This document shows, piece after piece, positions 1-5,622 of a stretch of DNA of 13,142 nt. The stretch's first letter is position 1; the number at the start of each line of letters is the position of its first letter. The stretch is from Verrucomicrobia bacterium UBA3841 (GTDB taxonomy: Bacteria; Verrucomicrobiota; Kiritimatiellia; RFP12; UBA1067). Location of the stretch: positions 1 through 13,142 of the forward strand of contig DGHT01000004.1 of NCBI GenBank assembly GCA_002392765.1, read 5' to 3'. A program made the translations under genes and the position numbers. Under the pieces are notes generated by a model. That model had not been told where the DNA came from. It searched no databases and saw only the letters and a list, made by a program, of their open reading frames with translations.

Positions 1-472
1 CATCGTTGCTCCCCAGCGGGAATTCAAAGTCTCCGGGTTCCAGCCGCATCCATTCTCCGAATGTGCCGCGCTTGTGCCAGTTGCCGACGATTGTCGCATT
101 CGACGGCATCTCGAAAGAGAAAGTTTCATTTGTCACAACGCTCTCCACGCGATATCCGCGTACGATGTCTTCGGGCGCAACCATAACAGGGACAGCCGAC
201 AAGGAGATGGAGCATCTTGCTCCGTCAATATGAACGGGCGAGACGCCCATTCCCCCAGTCAGTAACGGCGGATCGTTCGTCTTTGTTCCGCAGACTATGA
301 TGGAATCCGCTATGCAAAATCCGAGCAAAATTTTTGCGTAAAGCGACAGACGCCCTATCTGCTTCCTGACGCCGCAGACTGACAATTTCAAAAGCGGCAA
401 GGCAACCAGCACTGCGGCGCAAGCCGCGCCAAGTAGCTCCAAATAGTTTTTGCCGAGGTAGGAGTCTATCAT
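1..472 (-). CDS. Partial membrane-anchored or secreted protein, N-terminal part
   Basis: The reading frame is open from an ATG at 472 to the left edge, giving 157 visible residues and no stop, so the C-terminus is missing. The start is supported by a strong Shine-Dalgarno GAGGTGA at 477-483. Two hydrophobic stretches are visible, about residues 12-29 and 44-61 (around VALPLLKL and ILLGFCIADSIIV), suggesting membrane anchoring or an unusual export signal. The part after residue 62 looks extracellular and beta-rich, with text such as RGYRVESVVTN and NWHKRGTFGEW. From memory, this resembles the N-terminal region of long secreted proteins in Kiritimatiellota-type genomes; I cannot name a family. 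Residues of the type TGGMGVSPVHI are encoded by a copy of the interspersed repeat X found elsewhere in this window. Function is unknown. Confidence 0.75.
   Translation of the reverse strand, partial: MIDSYLGKNYLELLGAACAAVLVALPLLKLSVCGVRKQIGRLSLYAKILLGFCIADSIIVCGTKTNDPPLLTGGMGVSPVHIDGARCSISLSAVPVMVAPEDIVRGYRVESVVTNETFSFEMPSNATIVGNWHKRGTFGEWMRLEPGDFEFPLGSND
228..259 (-). repeat. Copy of interspersed repeat X inside a coding sequence
   Basis: These 32 bases match 775-806 at 31 positions. The core (234-259) begins ACGGGCGAGACGCCC and ends CCCCCAGT, and it also matches 10774-10799 with one difference. It contains a perfect small inverted repeat GGGCG-AGA-CGCCC. Here it lies in frame within the left-edge gene and encodes TGGMGVSPVHI, so it keeps the reading frame open. 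Whether it is a recent insertion or an ancestral part of the gene cannot be told from one sequence. Confidence 0.8.
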
Positions 473-476
473 GCCG

Positions 477-483
477 TCACCTC
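477..483 (-). promoter_or_regulatory. Shine-Dalgarno of the left-edge gene
   Basis: On the minus strand the sequence reads GAGGTGA four bases before the ATG at 472. It is one of the best ribosome binding sites in the window and fixes the start of the left-edge gene. Confidence 0.75.
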
Positions 484-489
484 AAGCTC

Positions 490-603
490 CTAGCGGCCCA
501 CCTTTTTAGCTTTAGCGGCAAAGGACGCAAAGGCTCTATGTTCTTTGCGATCTTTGCGGCTGAAAACAGATACGAAGCTGGATGGTGAGAATTTCATTTT
601 CAT
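490..603 (-). CDS. Candidate 37-residue leader ORF made largely of repeat sequence
   Basis: An ATG at 603 (with a second at 597) opens a 37-residue frame that ends at TAG 490-492, seven bases before the Shine-Dalgarno of the left-edge gene. It begins only a few bases after an extended -10 element, so a transcript from there would be leaderless or nearly so. The peptide is basic (SRKDRKEHRAFASFAAKAKK) and most of it is a translation of the CGCAAAG inverted repeat, which argues for a repeat by-product. It could instead be a translated leader upstream of the main gene. Low confidence that it is a functional gene. Confidence 0.25.
   Translation of the reverse strand: MKMKFSPSSFVSVFSRKDRKEHRAFASFAAKAKKVGR
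514..561. repeat. Long imperfect inverted repeat of CGCAAAG type
   Basis: Arms 514-532 and 543-561 pair over 19 positions with about two mismatches and one G-U, around a 10-base loop. Each arm carries two AAAG/CTTT-type heptads (CGCAAAG and relatives). Similar CGCAAAG/CTTTGCG-rich elements occur between genes in many unrelated bacteria. Here it would form a strong hairpin in the 5' untranslated region of the left-edge gene. Confidence 0.75.
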
Positions 604-607
604 ATAT

Positions 608-616
608 ATTATACCA
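608..616 (-). promoter_or_regulatory. Extended -10 promoter for the left-edge gene
   Basis: On the minus strand the sequence reads TGGTATAAT, a perfect TATAAT with the TGn extension. No good -35 sits at 16-18 bases. The same TGnTATAAT form occurs upstream of the GH16 gene and of the 656-residue protein gene, which supports it. Predicted transcription start is about 600, leaving a 5' leader of roughly 130 bases that contains the inverted repeat. Confidence 0.6.
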
Positions 617-774
617 TAATCTCAATTTCTTTAATCAGTTTAAAATCGTCTAAGATCCGCATCTGCGAAATGTAGCCACTTCTGTGGGGGAGCGGAGGAG
701 TGGGGGAGTGAGCGCCGTCTGTGCATGTCCGTAGTTAAAAAATCTCGGTACCGCAAGATGCCACACTGTTTGCG

Positions 775-806
775 ATATGAACGGGCGAGAGGCCCATTCC
801 CCCAGT
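775..806 (-). repeat. Interspersed repeat X, locus A
   Basis: Second copy of the short module, directly followed by module Y. It differs from the copy at 228-259 by one base, which breaks the perfect GGGCG/CGCCC inverted repeat. It ends CCCCCAGT, the same end as module Y. Confidence 0.85.
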
Positions 807-885
807 GACGGGCGAGACGCCACCCCGCATTGAGCTCGACTTCGTCGACTTCGGCCTTTGGCCTCGGGGGATATGTTCCCCCAGT
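807..885 (-). repeat. Interspersed repeat Y, locus A
   Basis: A module of about 79 bases that is 76/78 identical, apart from one inserted base, to 10694-10772. It starts GACGGGCGAGACGCC like module X and ends CCCCCAGT like module X, but carries a longer middle. That middle contains a 9-base direct repeat TCGACTTCG (836-853), a GGCC-TTT-GGCC inverted repeat, and a GGGGGA/TCCCCC hairpin around 866-883. All X and Y modules in the window point the same way. Confidence 0.9.
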
Positions 886-900
886 GAGCTCTCCCCCGAA

Positions 901-944
901 TTTCACAATTTCACTATTTCATAATTTCACAATTCCACAATTCC
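901..944. repeat. 8-bp-period tandem tract after the GH16 gene
   Basis: Five octamers in a row plus a half unit: TTTCACAA, TTTCACTA, TTTCATAA, TTTCACAA, TTCCACAA, TTCC. The tract begins 10 bases beyond the GH16 stop codon and runs up to the end of the X-Y modules. A tract of the same octamer (phase-shifted) lies after the stop of the minus-strand gene at 10868. Confidence 0.85.
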
Positions 945-953
945 TTTTCCCTT

Positions 954-1811
954 TCACAATGCGCTGGGGCGGATGAATTCGCTGAACTGTTTGCCGTCGC
1001 GCCAGGCGGAATAGAATTTAATCCAATCGACATACATGGCGACGGGGAGGGTCGATTCGTCCACGGGTCCGACCCAGCTTCCGCCAAGCTGCATGTCTAT
1101 CATAAGATAGAAAGGTTCGGTCCACGGGTATTTTGCAACGTCCAGACTCTTCCTTTCGTATGAATGCGTGCGTTTGCCGTTTACTTTCCACACAATCCGC
1201 TCGGGCGACCATTCGACCGCGTATATGTTCCAGTCGTCCGCTTTGATTTTCCCCGTTCCGCCGCGGGGCGGATCGTTCTGGTGGCTTTGCGTCCATTCGG
1301 AATGGGCGGTATGGTATACGAAATTGTCGTAGTTCAATCTCTCGATTATGTCGATTTCCCCGCAACGCGGCCACGGATCGGACGGTTTTTCGGGCATCAT
1401 CCATATAGCGGGCCACGCGCCTTTCTGTCCTTCGAGTTTGCAGCGCACTTCTATCTTTCCGTACTTCATCGCGAAAAGGCCTTTTGTAGACACGCCACCT
1501 GTCAGGACGCTTCTTGGGTCTGCTCCGGTATCGTTGTTCTTTACGCCGTACACGACAAGCTGTCCGTCCTTTACGGCGACGAGATCTTCCCGCCCGGACA
1601 TGTGTCTGTTCCAATCGGACGTCCCTTTTTCTATGCGCGTCCATAGCTTTTTATTCAGCGAATTTCCCTTGAAATCCTCGGTGAATTTCAATTTCCATAC
1701 AACCGGACCGGTTCGCGCGGCGGTCGCGGAATGCGCGACAGCCGCGCAAAGCAGCGCAGCGGCGGCAACCGCTGCGATTTTTGAATTTTTTGCGAATTTT
1801 AACTGTTTCAT
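954..1811 (-). CDS. Secreted GH16 family endo-beta-glucanase-like enzyme
   Basis: 285 residues. Family 16 glycoside hydrolases cleave beta-1,3 or beta-1,3-1,4 glucans and related algal or plant polysaccharides by a retaining mechanism. The signature GEIDIIE is at residues 151-157, giving nucleophile E152, D154 and acid/base E157. WPAIWMMP (133-140) and the C-terminal PFYLMIDMQLGGSW followed by MYVDWIKFY fit the laminarinase-like branch. Residues 1-32 form a signal peptide with a basic start and an alanine-rich core, so the enzyme is exported. No carbohydrate-binding module is attached. I chose ATG 1811 rather than the upstream ATG at 1862, because the signal peptide then starts properly and because the extended -10 lies between the two. 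A transcript from that promoter would start almost at the ATG. Exact substrate is not decidable from sequence. Confidence 0.9.
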   Translation of the reverse strand: MKQLKFAKNSKIAAVAAAALLCAAVAHSATAARTGPVVWKLKFTEDFKGNSLNKKLWTRIEKGTSDWNRHMSGREDLVAVKDGQLVVYGVKNNDTGADPRSVLTGGVSTKGLFAMKYGKIEVRCKLEGQKGAWPAIWMMPEKPSDPWPRCGEIDIIERLNYDNFVYHTAHSEWTQSHQNDPPRGGTGKIKADDWNIYAVEWSPERIVWKVNGKRTHSYERKSLDVAKYPWTEPFYLMIDMQLGGSWVGPVDESTLPVAMYVDWIKFYSAWRDGKQFSEFIRPSAL

Positions 1812-1818
1812 GCCAATT

Positions 1819-1827
1819 ATTATATCA
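1819..1827 (-). promoter_or_regulatory. Extended -10 promoter of the GH16 gene
   Basis: The minus strand reads TGATATAAT, ending 7 bases before the ATG at 1811. With normal -10 to start spacing, transcription would begin within a base or two of the start codon, implying a leaderless mRNA. No -35 match is visible at the expected distance, and there is no Shine-Dalgarno before the ATG, which agrees with this. Confidence 0.6.
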
Positions 1828-1907
1828 TATTTCAACTTATAGAGTGAAAAATATGTTATCAAGCATCAAAAAAATTCCCCCGTTTGGGTGAGATAAATCG
1901 TTTTTTG

Positions 1908-1916
1908 TGGTATAAT
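1908..1916 (+). promoter_or_regulatory. Extended -10 promoter of the 656-residue secreted protein gene
   Basis: TGGTATAAT preceded by a run of six T. Transcription start would fall near 1923, leaving about 39 bases to the ATG at 1962. No credible -35 is seen. It diverges from the GH16 promoter about 85 bases away, so the two genes may be co-regulated. Confidence 0.6.
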
Positions 1917-1961
1917 ACAGGTAAATTAAGAAGTAATTATTTTACAATCGAAAGAAATGCC

Positions 1962-3932
1962 ATGAAAAAAACAATTCTTTCTGCAATGACAGCACTGTCC
2001 GGCTTGTCGCTCTGTGCGGCAGGTTTTGACGGACTTACGCTCAAGACCAACGATTGGTTTGATGCCTCGTTTCAGGGTGTCGCCAGTCAAATAACACAAG
2101 GGTCAGCAGTCGGCATTACGCACGGAGCGGGTTCGTGGACCAATGTCCCCGGAGAAGGTGTGACGAATGGGGGGAGCGGTTATATCACACTCGCGACCGA
2201 GCCAAGCGAAAATCTGACTTTCACTCCTGCGCCTTTCTCCGTTACGTCCGGATACGAGACGGTTGTCGCAAATATCAAGCCGGAAGTGACGGACGGCGAT
2301 TTGATAACCCTTACGGACGTGCAGGCGGCGTTCTGCATCCAGGTCGATGACGGCACGCTCAAGGCCATGGGATATACGTCTGAAGGATGGAAGGATATCT
2401 CCTATACGGCCGCGTCAACGTCATATAGCGTCGAAAGTCTCACGAACGTCTGGTTCACGCTGTACATGGATTTCGCGAAAGATAACAGCACCCGCTACGT
2501 GCGGTATTCCGTCAAGCCCGATGACGGTACGCTTGCGGTATTGACTGACAGCGCGGGCGTGTCGTGGTTCGAGACCGCGAACAAGGAGACTATCGAGTCG
2601 ATATCGTTTACGGGAAGCGGACTTGTCAAGACCTTCTCGGGCGACGAGTTGACGGAGCCTCTTACATTCACCGATCCGGTGTTTACGTACATGGCAAACT
2701 ACGAGTCGGCGACCACGGTTGTCGCTACCGTGACCGGCGCGGTCGCTTCCGGCACGACATTCACTCTCACCGTCGGGGATGCAAATTATACCGGCACGTA
2801 CAATTCAGCAAACGGGGAAGTGACTTTCTACGACGTCAAGAACCTCAATCTGGGCGAAACGGTTTCCTATACGATCAGCGCCGCAGGCGCAACGGCGGGA
2901 TCGAGCGGCGAGCAGACGACAGTTGTCGGCAACGTGTCCGGCGGTTGGATTCTTGAAACTCGCGGTCATACCGGTTCTGGTACATGGACTGATTCCAGCG
3001 GGGCTGCTCAGGAGCTTGATTACAGTAGCGAATCGCCTTATGCAGCAGCACTTAGCGATTATCTTTTCACGCCTACGAATTCCGTGGGCGACGCGGTCGT
3101 TACGGTTATAAGCCAGGTCTGCTTCGGTGATGTCGCCGATACAAGCGTCAATCCCGGCGATGACTCCTACGCCGCCTTTAGACTCGGCGACGTCTCCGGA
3201 ACGCCGACATTCCAGGTGTGGGTCAAGGGAAGCGAAGATTCCGCAGCGGCATGGGTCAACGTCAGCGGTAGCGGTGTAACCCCCAGCGCAAAAAGTGTCT
3301 ACACGCTCACGTCGAAATTCGATTTCATTAAAGGGACATGCGAGTTCTTCATTGACGGAACTCAGCTGGTCAATGGCCAAACGTTTAAATTCTACCTTGC
3401 AAACAACATTCGCAAGATGAGTTCTATCAAGTTCAACGGAACGGGTAGCCTCGTCTCGCTGAACGGCTCGTACGTCAAGGGCGCCGAGTTCAAGCCCGCA
3501 GGCGCGAATGCCGCGACTGTTGACAGCAGCTGGGTTGCCGAATATCTCGGCACGAACACGGTAGCGGAAGCAGAGGCGCTCCTGGCGACCGACAGCGAAG
3601 TCAAGACGATGCACAACGGCGTTGGCTACAACTACTACGAGTGCTATGCGCTCGGTATCAATCCTGCCAATTCGGACGAGGCTCCGGTCGTTTCCGCCGC
3701 GCCCGCAGAGAGCGGCATCAAGATGTCGCTCGCCGGAATCAGCGTACCGGAAGGCGTCACGCTCACCGTCCGGTTGAAGCAGAGCTCTAATGGCGCGGAT
3801 TACTCCGAAGTCGCCGGCAAGACGGCGACTGTAGTAGGAGGCTCGACGGCAGGCGATATAACGATCGAAAATATCCCTGGCGGTGTCATGCGCTACAAGA
3901 TGGATATTTCCATCGGCGCAACGGCTCCTTGA
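1962..3932 (+). CDS. Large secreted protein with repeated beta-sandwich-like regions
   Basis: 656 residues. A signal peptide occupies about residues 1-20 (MKKTILSAMTALSGLSLCAA). The rest is rich in Thr, Ser, Gly, Val and Asn. Two similar regions, about 22-245 and 330-510, resemble concanavalin/LamG-type beta sandwiches, with phrases such as VWFTLYMDF and YTLTSKFDFIKGTCEFFIDG; between them is an Ig-like stretch (about 250-325). Near the C-terminus YNYYECYALGINP (556-568) precedes a final beta domain. That motif resembles the end module of many large secreted proteins in Verrucomicrobia and Kiritimatiellota relatives (from memory). I chose ATG 1962 because it starts the signal peptide and lies after the promoter; a longer frame from TTG 1884 would begin upstream of the -10. 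It diverges from the GH16 gene, so a role in polysaccharide or surface adhesion is plausible but inferred. Confidence 0.8.
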   Translation: MKKTILSAMTALSGLSLCAAGFDGLTLKTNDWFDASFQGVASQITQGSAVGITHGAGSWTNVPGEGVTNGGSGYITLATEPSENLTFTPAPFSVTSGYETVVANIKPEVTDGDLITLTDVQAAFCIQVDDGTLKAMGYTSEGWKDISYTAASTSYSVESLTNVWFTLYMDFAKDNSTRYVRYSVKPDDGTLAVLTDSAGVSWFETANKETIESISFTGSGLVKTFSGDELTEPLTFTDPVFTYMANYESATTVVATVTGAVASGTTFTLTVGDANYTGTYNSANGEVTFYDVKNLNLGETVSYTISAAGATAGSSGEQTTVVGNVSGGWILETRGHTGSGTWTDSSGAAQELDYSSESPYAAALSDYLFTPTNSVGDAVVTVISQVCFGDVADTSVNPGDDSYAAFRLGDVSGTPTFQVWVKGSEDSAAAWVNVSGSGVTPSAKSVYTLTSKFDFIKGTCEFFIDGTQLVNGQTFKFYLANNIRKMSSIKFNGTGSLVSLNGSYVKGAEFKPAGANAATVDSSWVAEYLGTNTVAEAEALLATDSEVKTMHNGVGYNYYECYALGINPANSDEAPVVSAAPAESGIKMSLAGISVPEGVTLTVRLKQSSNGADYSEVAGKTATVVGGSTAGDITIENIPGGVMRYKMDISIGATAP

Positions 3933-3951
3933 CATCCCCCCAAAAAAATTA

Positions 3952-3980
3952 TTGCACAGCGTAAAGTTTTTTGATAGCAT
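3952..3980 (+). promoter_or_regulatory. Candidate trp operon promoter
   Basis: TTGCAC (3952-3957), a 17-base spacer and TAGCAT (3975-3980), the latter preceded by TGA as an extended -10. An alternative -10 is TATAAA at 3980-3985. Either choice places the transcription start at about 3987-3992, directly at the leader peptide ATG at 3991. Neither hexamer is a strong match. No TrpR-like operator palindrome was found. Confidence 0.45.
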
Positions 3981-3990
3981 ATAAACCGAA

Positions 3991-4071
3991 ATGAAATTCA
4001 TCAACATATTCGCGAAGTGGTGGCGCAACTCCGGCAATTCTTCCGGAGCGTATGCTGGCACACGCGAATAG
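3991..4071 (+). CDS. trpL: trp operon leader peptide with tandem Trp codons
   Basis: A 26-codon frame, ATG 3991 to TAG 4069-4071, too short for most ORF callers. It contains FAKWWRNSG, with two adjacent TGG codons at 4018-4023, followed by attenuator hairpins and then trpE. Trp is otherwise rare, and a WW pair just ahead of a terminator upstream of trpE is the hallmark of ribosome-mediated attenuation; the E. coli leader also has GWWRTS. When charged tRNA-Trp is scarce, ribosomes would stall at 4018-4023 and favour the antiterminator. There is no clear Shine-Dalgarno, and the predicted transcription start is at or just before the ATG, so it may be translated as a leaderless message. The peptide itself probably has no function after synthesis. 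Confidence 0.85.
   Translation: MKFINIFAKWWRNSGNSSGAYAGTRE
4029..4048 (+). promoter_or_regulatory. Attenuator hairpin 1:2 (anti-antiterminator)
   Basis: CTCCGG (4029-4034) pairs with CCGGAG (4043-4048) around an 8-base loop, starting 5 bases after the second Trp codon. A ribosome stalled on the Trp codons would cover the left arm, while one that has moved on to the stop at 4069 would leave the hairpin free to form. Confidence 0.6.
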
Positions 4072-4116
4072 GGGAAAAAGGATATCCCGAAAGAAAAGCG
4101 AGGCCGCGCCCGGAAG
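4040..4116 (+). promoter_or_regulatory. Predicted antiterminator pairing 2:3
   Basis: CTTCCGG-A-GCG (4040-4050) is complementary to CGCCCGGAAG (4107-4116): ten pairs with one bulged A. Forming it uses up part of the left arm and loop of the terminator (4101-4111), so the two structures are mutually exclusive. It also competes with the 1:2 hairpin for 4043-4048. This reproduces the classical three-way switch. Confidence 0.55.
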
Positions 4117-4135
4117 GGACGCGGCCTTCTTTTTT
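4101..4135 (+). terminator. trp attenuator (intrinsic terminator)
   Basis: AGGCCGCG (4101-4108) pairs with CGCGGCCT (4120-4127). The stem continues with two more pairs past a mismatch, closing on a 5-base loop. A T-rich run TTCTTTTTT follows at 4127-4135. It lies between the leader peptide stop and the trpE start, as expected for an attenuator. Confidence 0.85.
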
Positions 4136-4179
4136 ACCTGCAAACCAACCCAACCTCGAAACAGACAAGGAAACAAAAA

Positions 4180-5622
4180 ATGCAAATGCTCAAAATACTG
4201 ACTGCGGAGGAGTTCGAAAAACGGACCGCCTCCGGCGCGAGGACTCCCGTTTTCAAGGAGTTTATCGCCGACCGCGAGACGCCCGTCGCCGCGCTGTCGC
4301 GTCTCGAAGAAGACGAAGAGGCGTTTCTGCTCGAAAGCGTCGCCGGAGGCGAGAACCGCGGACGGTACTCGTATCTCGGTCTCGAACCCGAGACAAGGAT
4401 CGAGGGATTGGACGCCTTGGACGCGCTAAAGGCGCGCTTTGCTTCGTCGCCGTTCGCGCCCGCTCCGGAGCTTCCTCCGTTCCAGGGCGGGGCGGTGGGG
4501 TACGTCGCGTACGATGCCGTCAAACTCTTCGAGCCGAGAATACCTCTCGCAGCAGAGGCGGGGACGCCTGCGATGTCTTTTCTCGTCGTGGAGAAGTTTT
4601 TCGTCTTCGACAATGTGCGCGGGACGGTCACGATCGCGGTGGTTGCGGGACGCGACGGATTCGAAAGCTCGAAAGAGGCATACAGGAGCGCGATGATGGA
4701 AATCGCGGCGCTTTACAAGCGGGTGCTGTCCGCAGAATCGATCGCGGAAGTGTCGGCGAGAACGCGCGGCAGGGCGGCGCCGGTCTGCACGGAGTTCGCC
4801 AGCGAAATGACGGCCGGCGAATTCGCCGGCATGGTTGAAAAGTGCAAGCGGGCGATCAGGGAGGGCGAGGTCATACAGATCGTCCCCTCGCAGAAATTCA
4901 CGGCGAGAGCCGACATTCCCTCCCTGTCGCTCTACAGGGCGCTCCGCCTCGTGAATCCATCGCCGTACAATTTCTTCATGAAGACGGGATCTAAAACGCT
5001 GATAGGGTCGTCCCCCGAGGAACTCGTGCGGCTTTCCGGCGGCAAAGCGTCCACCGCTCCGATCGCGGGCACGCGGCGCAGGGGCGCGACGCCGGCCGAG
5101 GACGAGGCTCTCGAACGCGAACTTCTCGCCGATGCGAAGGAGCGCGCCGAACACGTGATGCTTGTGGATCTCGCCAGAAACGATCTCGGACGCGTATGCC
5201 GCACTGGATCGGTCAAGGTTTCGTCGTACGCGCACGTCGAACGCTATTCGCACGTGATGCACATCGTCTCGAACGTAGGAGGCGAACTGGACGGAGGACT
5301 GGACGGATTCGACCTTCTGCGCGCGGCGTTTCCCGCCGGGACGCTTTCCGGCGCGCCCAAGGTGCGCGCGATGGAGCTGATCGCAGGATTCGAGAAATCT
5401 CCGCGCGGAATCTACGGCGGCGCGGCGGGCTTTTTCTCGCTGACTGGCGACATGGACTTCGCCATAGTCATAAGGACGCTTGTGAAAGAGGGGAATCTTC
5501 TCACTATGCGCTCCGGCGCCGGAATCGTCGCCGATTCCGACCCTGCAAAGGAATACGAGGAAACGATAAACAAGGCAAAGGCCGTGTTCGAGGCCGTAAA
5601 ATTCGCGGAGGAGCTGTCATGA
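4180..5622 (+). CDS. trpE: Anthranilate synthase component I
   Basis: 480 residues. With the TrpG glutaminase it converts chorismate and glutamine to anthranilate, pyruvate and glutamate, the first committed step to tryptophan. Visible motifs are LLES (50-53, the feedback-inhibition site for tryptophan), PIAGT (294-298), DLARNDLGRV (330-339), GTLSGAPK (387-394) and AGIVADSDPAKEYEET (447-462). LLES together with the adjacent trp genes favours TrpE over PabB. ATG 4180 has an AAGGA Shine-Dalgarno at 4167-4171. The stop overlaps the start of trpGD in ATGA, which suggests coupled translation of the two subunits. Enzyme activity is expected to be inhibited by tryptophan and transcription to be controlled by the upstream attenuator. 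Confidence 0.97.
   Translation: MQMLKILTAEEFEKRTASGARTPVFKEFIADRETPVAALSRLEEDEEAFLLESVAGGENRGRYSYLGLEPETRIEGLDALDALKARFASSPFAPAPELPPFQGGAVGYVAYDAVKLFEPRIPLAAEAGTPAMSFLVVEKFFVFDNVRGTVTIAVVAGRDGFESSKEAYRSAMMEIAALYKRVLSAESIAEVSARTRGRAAPVCTEFASEMTAGEFAGMVEKCKRAIREGEVIQIVPSQKFTARADIPSLSLYRALRLVNPSPYNFFMKTGSKTLIGSSPEELVRLSGGKASTAPIAGTRRRGATPAEDEALERELLADAKERAEHVMLVDLARNDLGRVCRTGSVKVSSYAHVERYSHVMHIVSNVGGELDGGLDGFDLLRAAFPAGTLSGAPKVRAMELIAGFEKSPRGIYGGAAGFFSLTGDMDFAIVIRTLVKEGNLLTMRSGAGIVADSDPAKEYEETINKAKAVFEAVKFAEELS

Larger units (their letters stand above)
473..953. other. Gene-poor, repeat-filled intergenic region
   Basis: This stretch lies between the start of the left-edge gene and the stop of the GH16 gene, both on the minus strand. 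From left to right it holds a Shine-Dalgarno, a long inverted repeat of CGCAAAG type, a candidate 37-codon ORF, an extended -10 promoter, about 150 bases (620-774) in which I see no feature, repeat modules X and Y, and an 8-bp-period tandem tract. A longer open frame across 640-906 is mostly repeat sequence and is not called as a gene. Confidence 0.7.

Noticed and set aside
640..906. 88-codon open frame on the minus strand over the X/Y modules
   Set aside because: Most of it is translation of repeat modules (same TGGTYPPRPKAEVDEVELNAG-like text appears from locus B), with no ribosome binding site; judged a by-product of the repeat.
901..944. CRISPR-like array
   Set aside because: The unit is 8 bases in direct tandem with no spacers, so this is a simple tandem tract and not a CRISPR array.
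1812..1862. Upstream ATG at 1862 for the GH16 gene
   Set aside because: It would add 17 residues before a normal signal peptide and lies upstream of the extended -10, so the mRNA would not include it.
3933..3990. TrpR operator or T-box ahead of the trp operon
   Set aside because: No TrpR-like palindrome around the promoter and no T-box sequence or specifier structure; the WW leader peptide explains control without them.
2805..4061. 418-codon open frame on the minus strand opposite the large secreted protein
   Set aside because: It is antisense to a convincing signal-peptide protein, would also run over the trp promoter and leader, and its product is Arg/Cys-rich with no recognisable domain; typical of shadow frames in GC-rich coding DNA.
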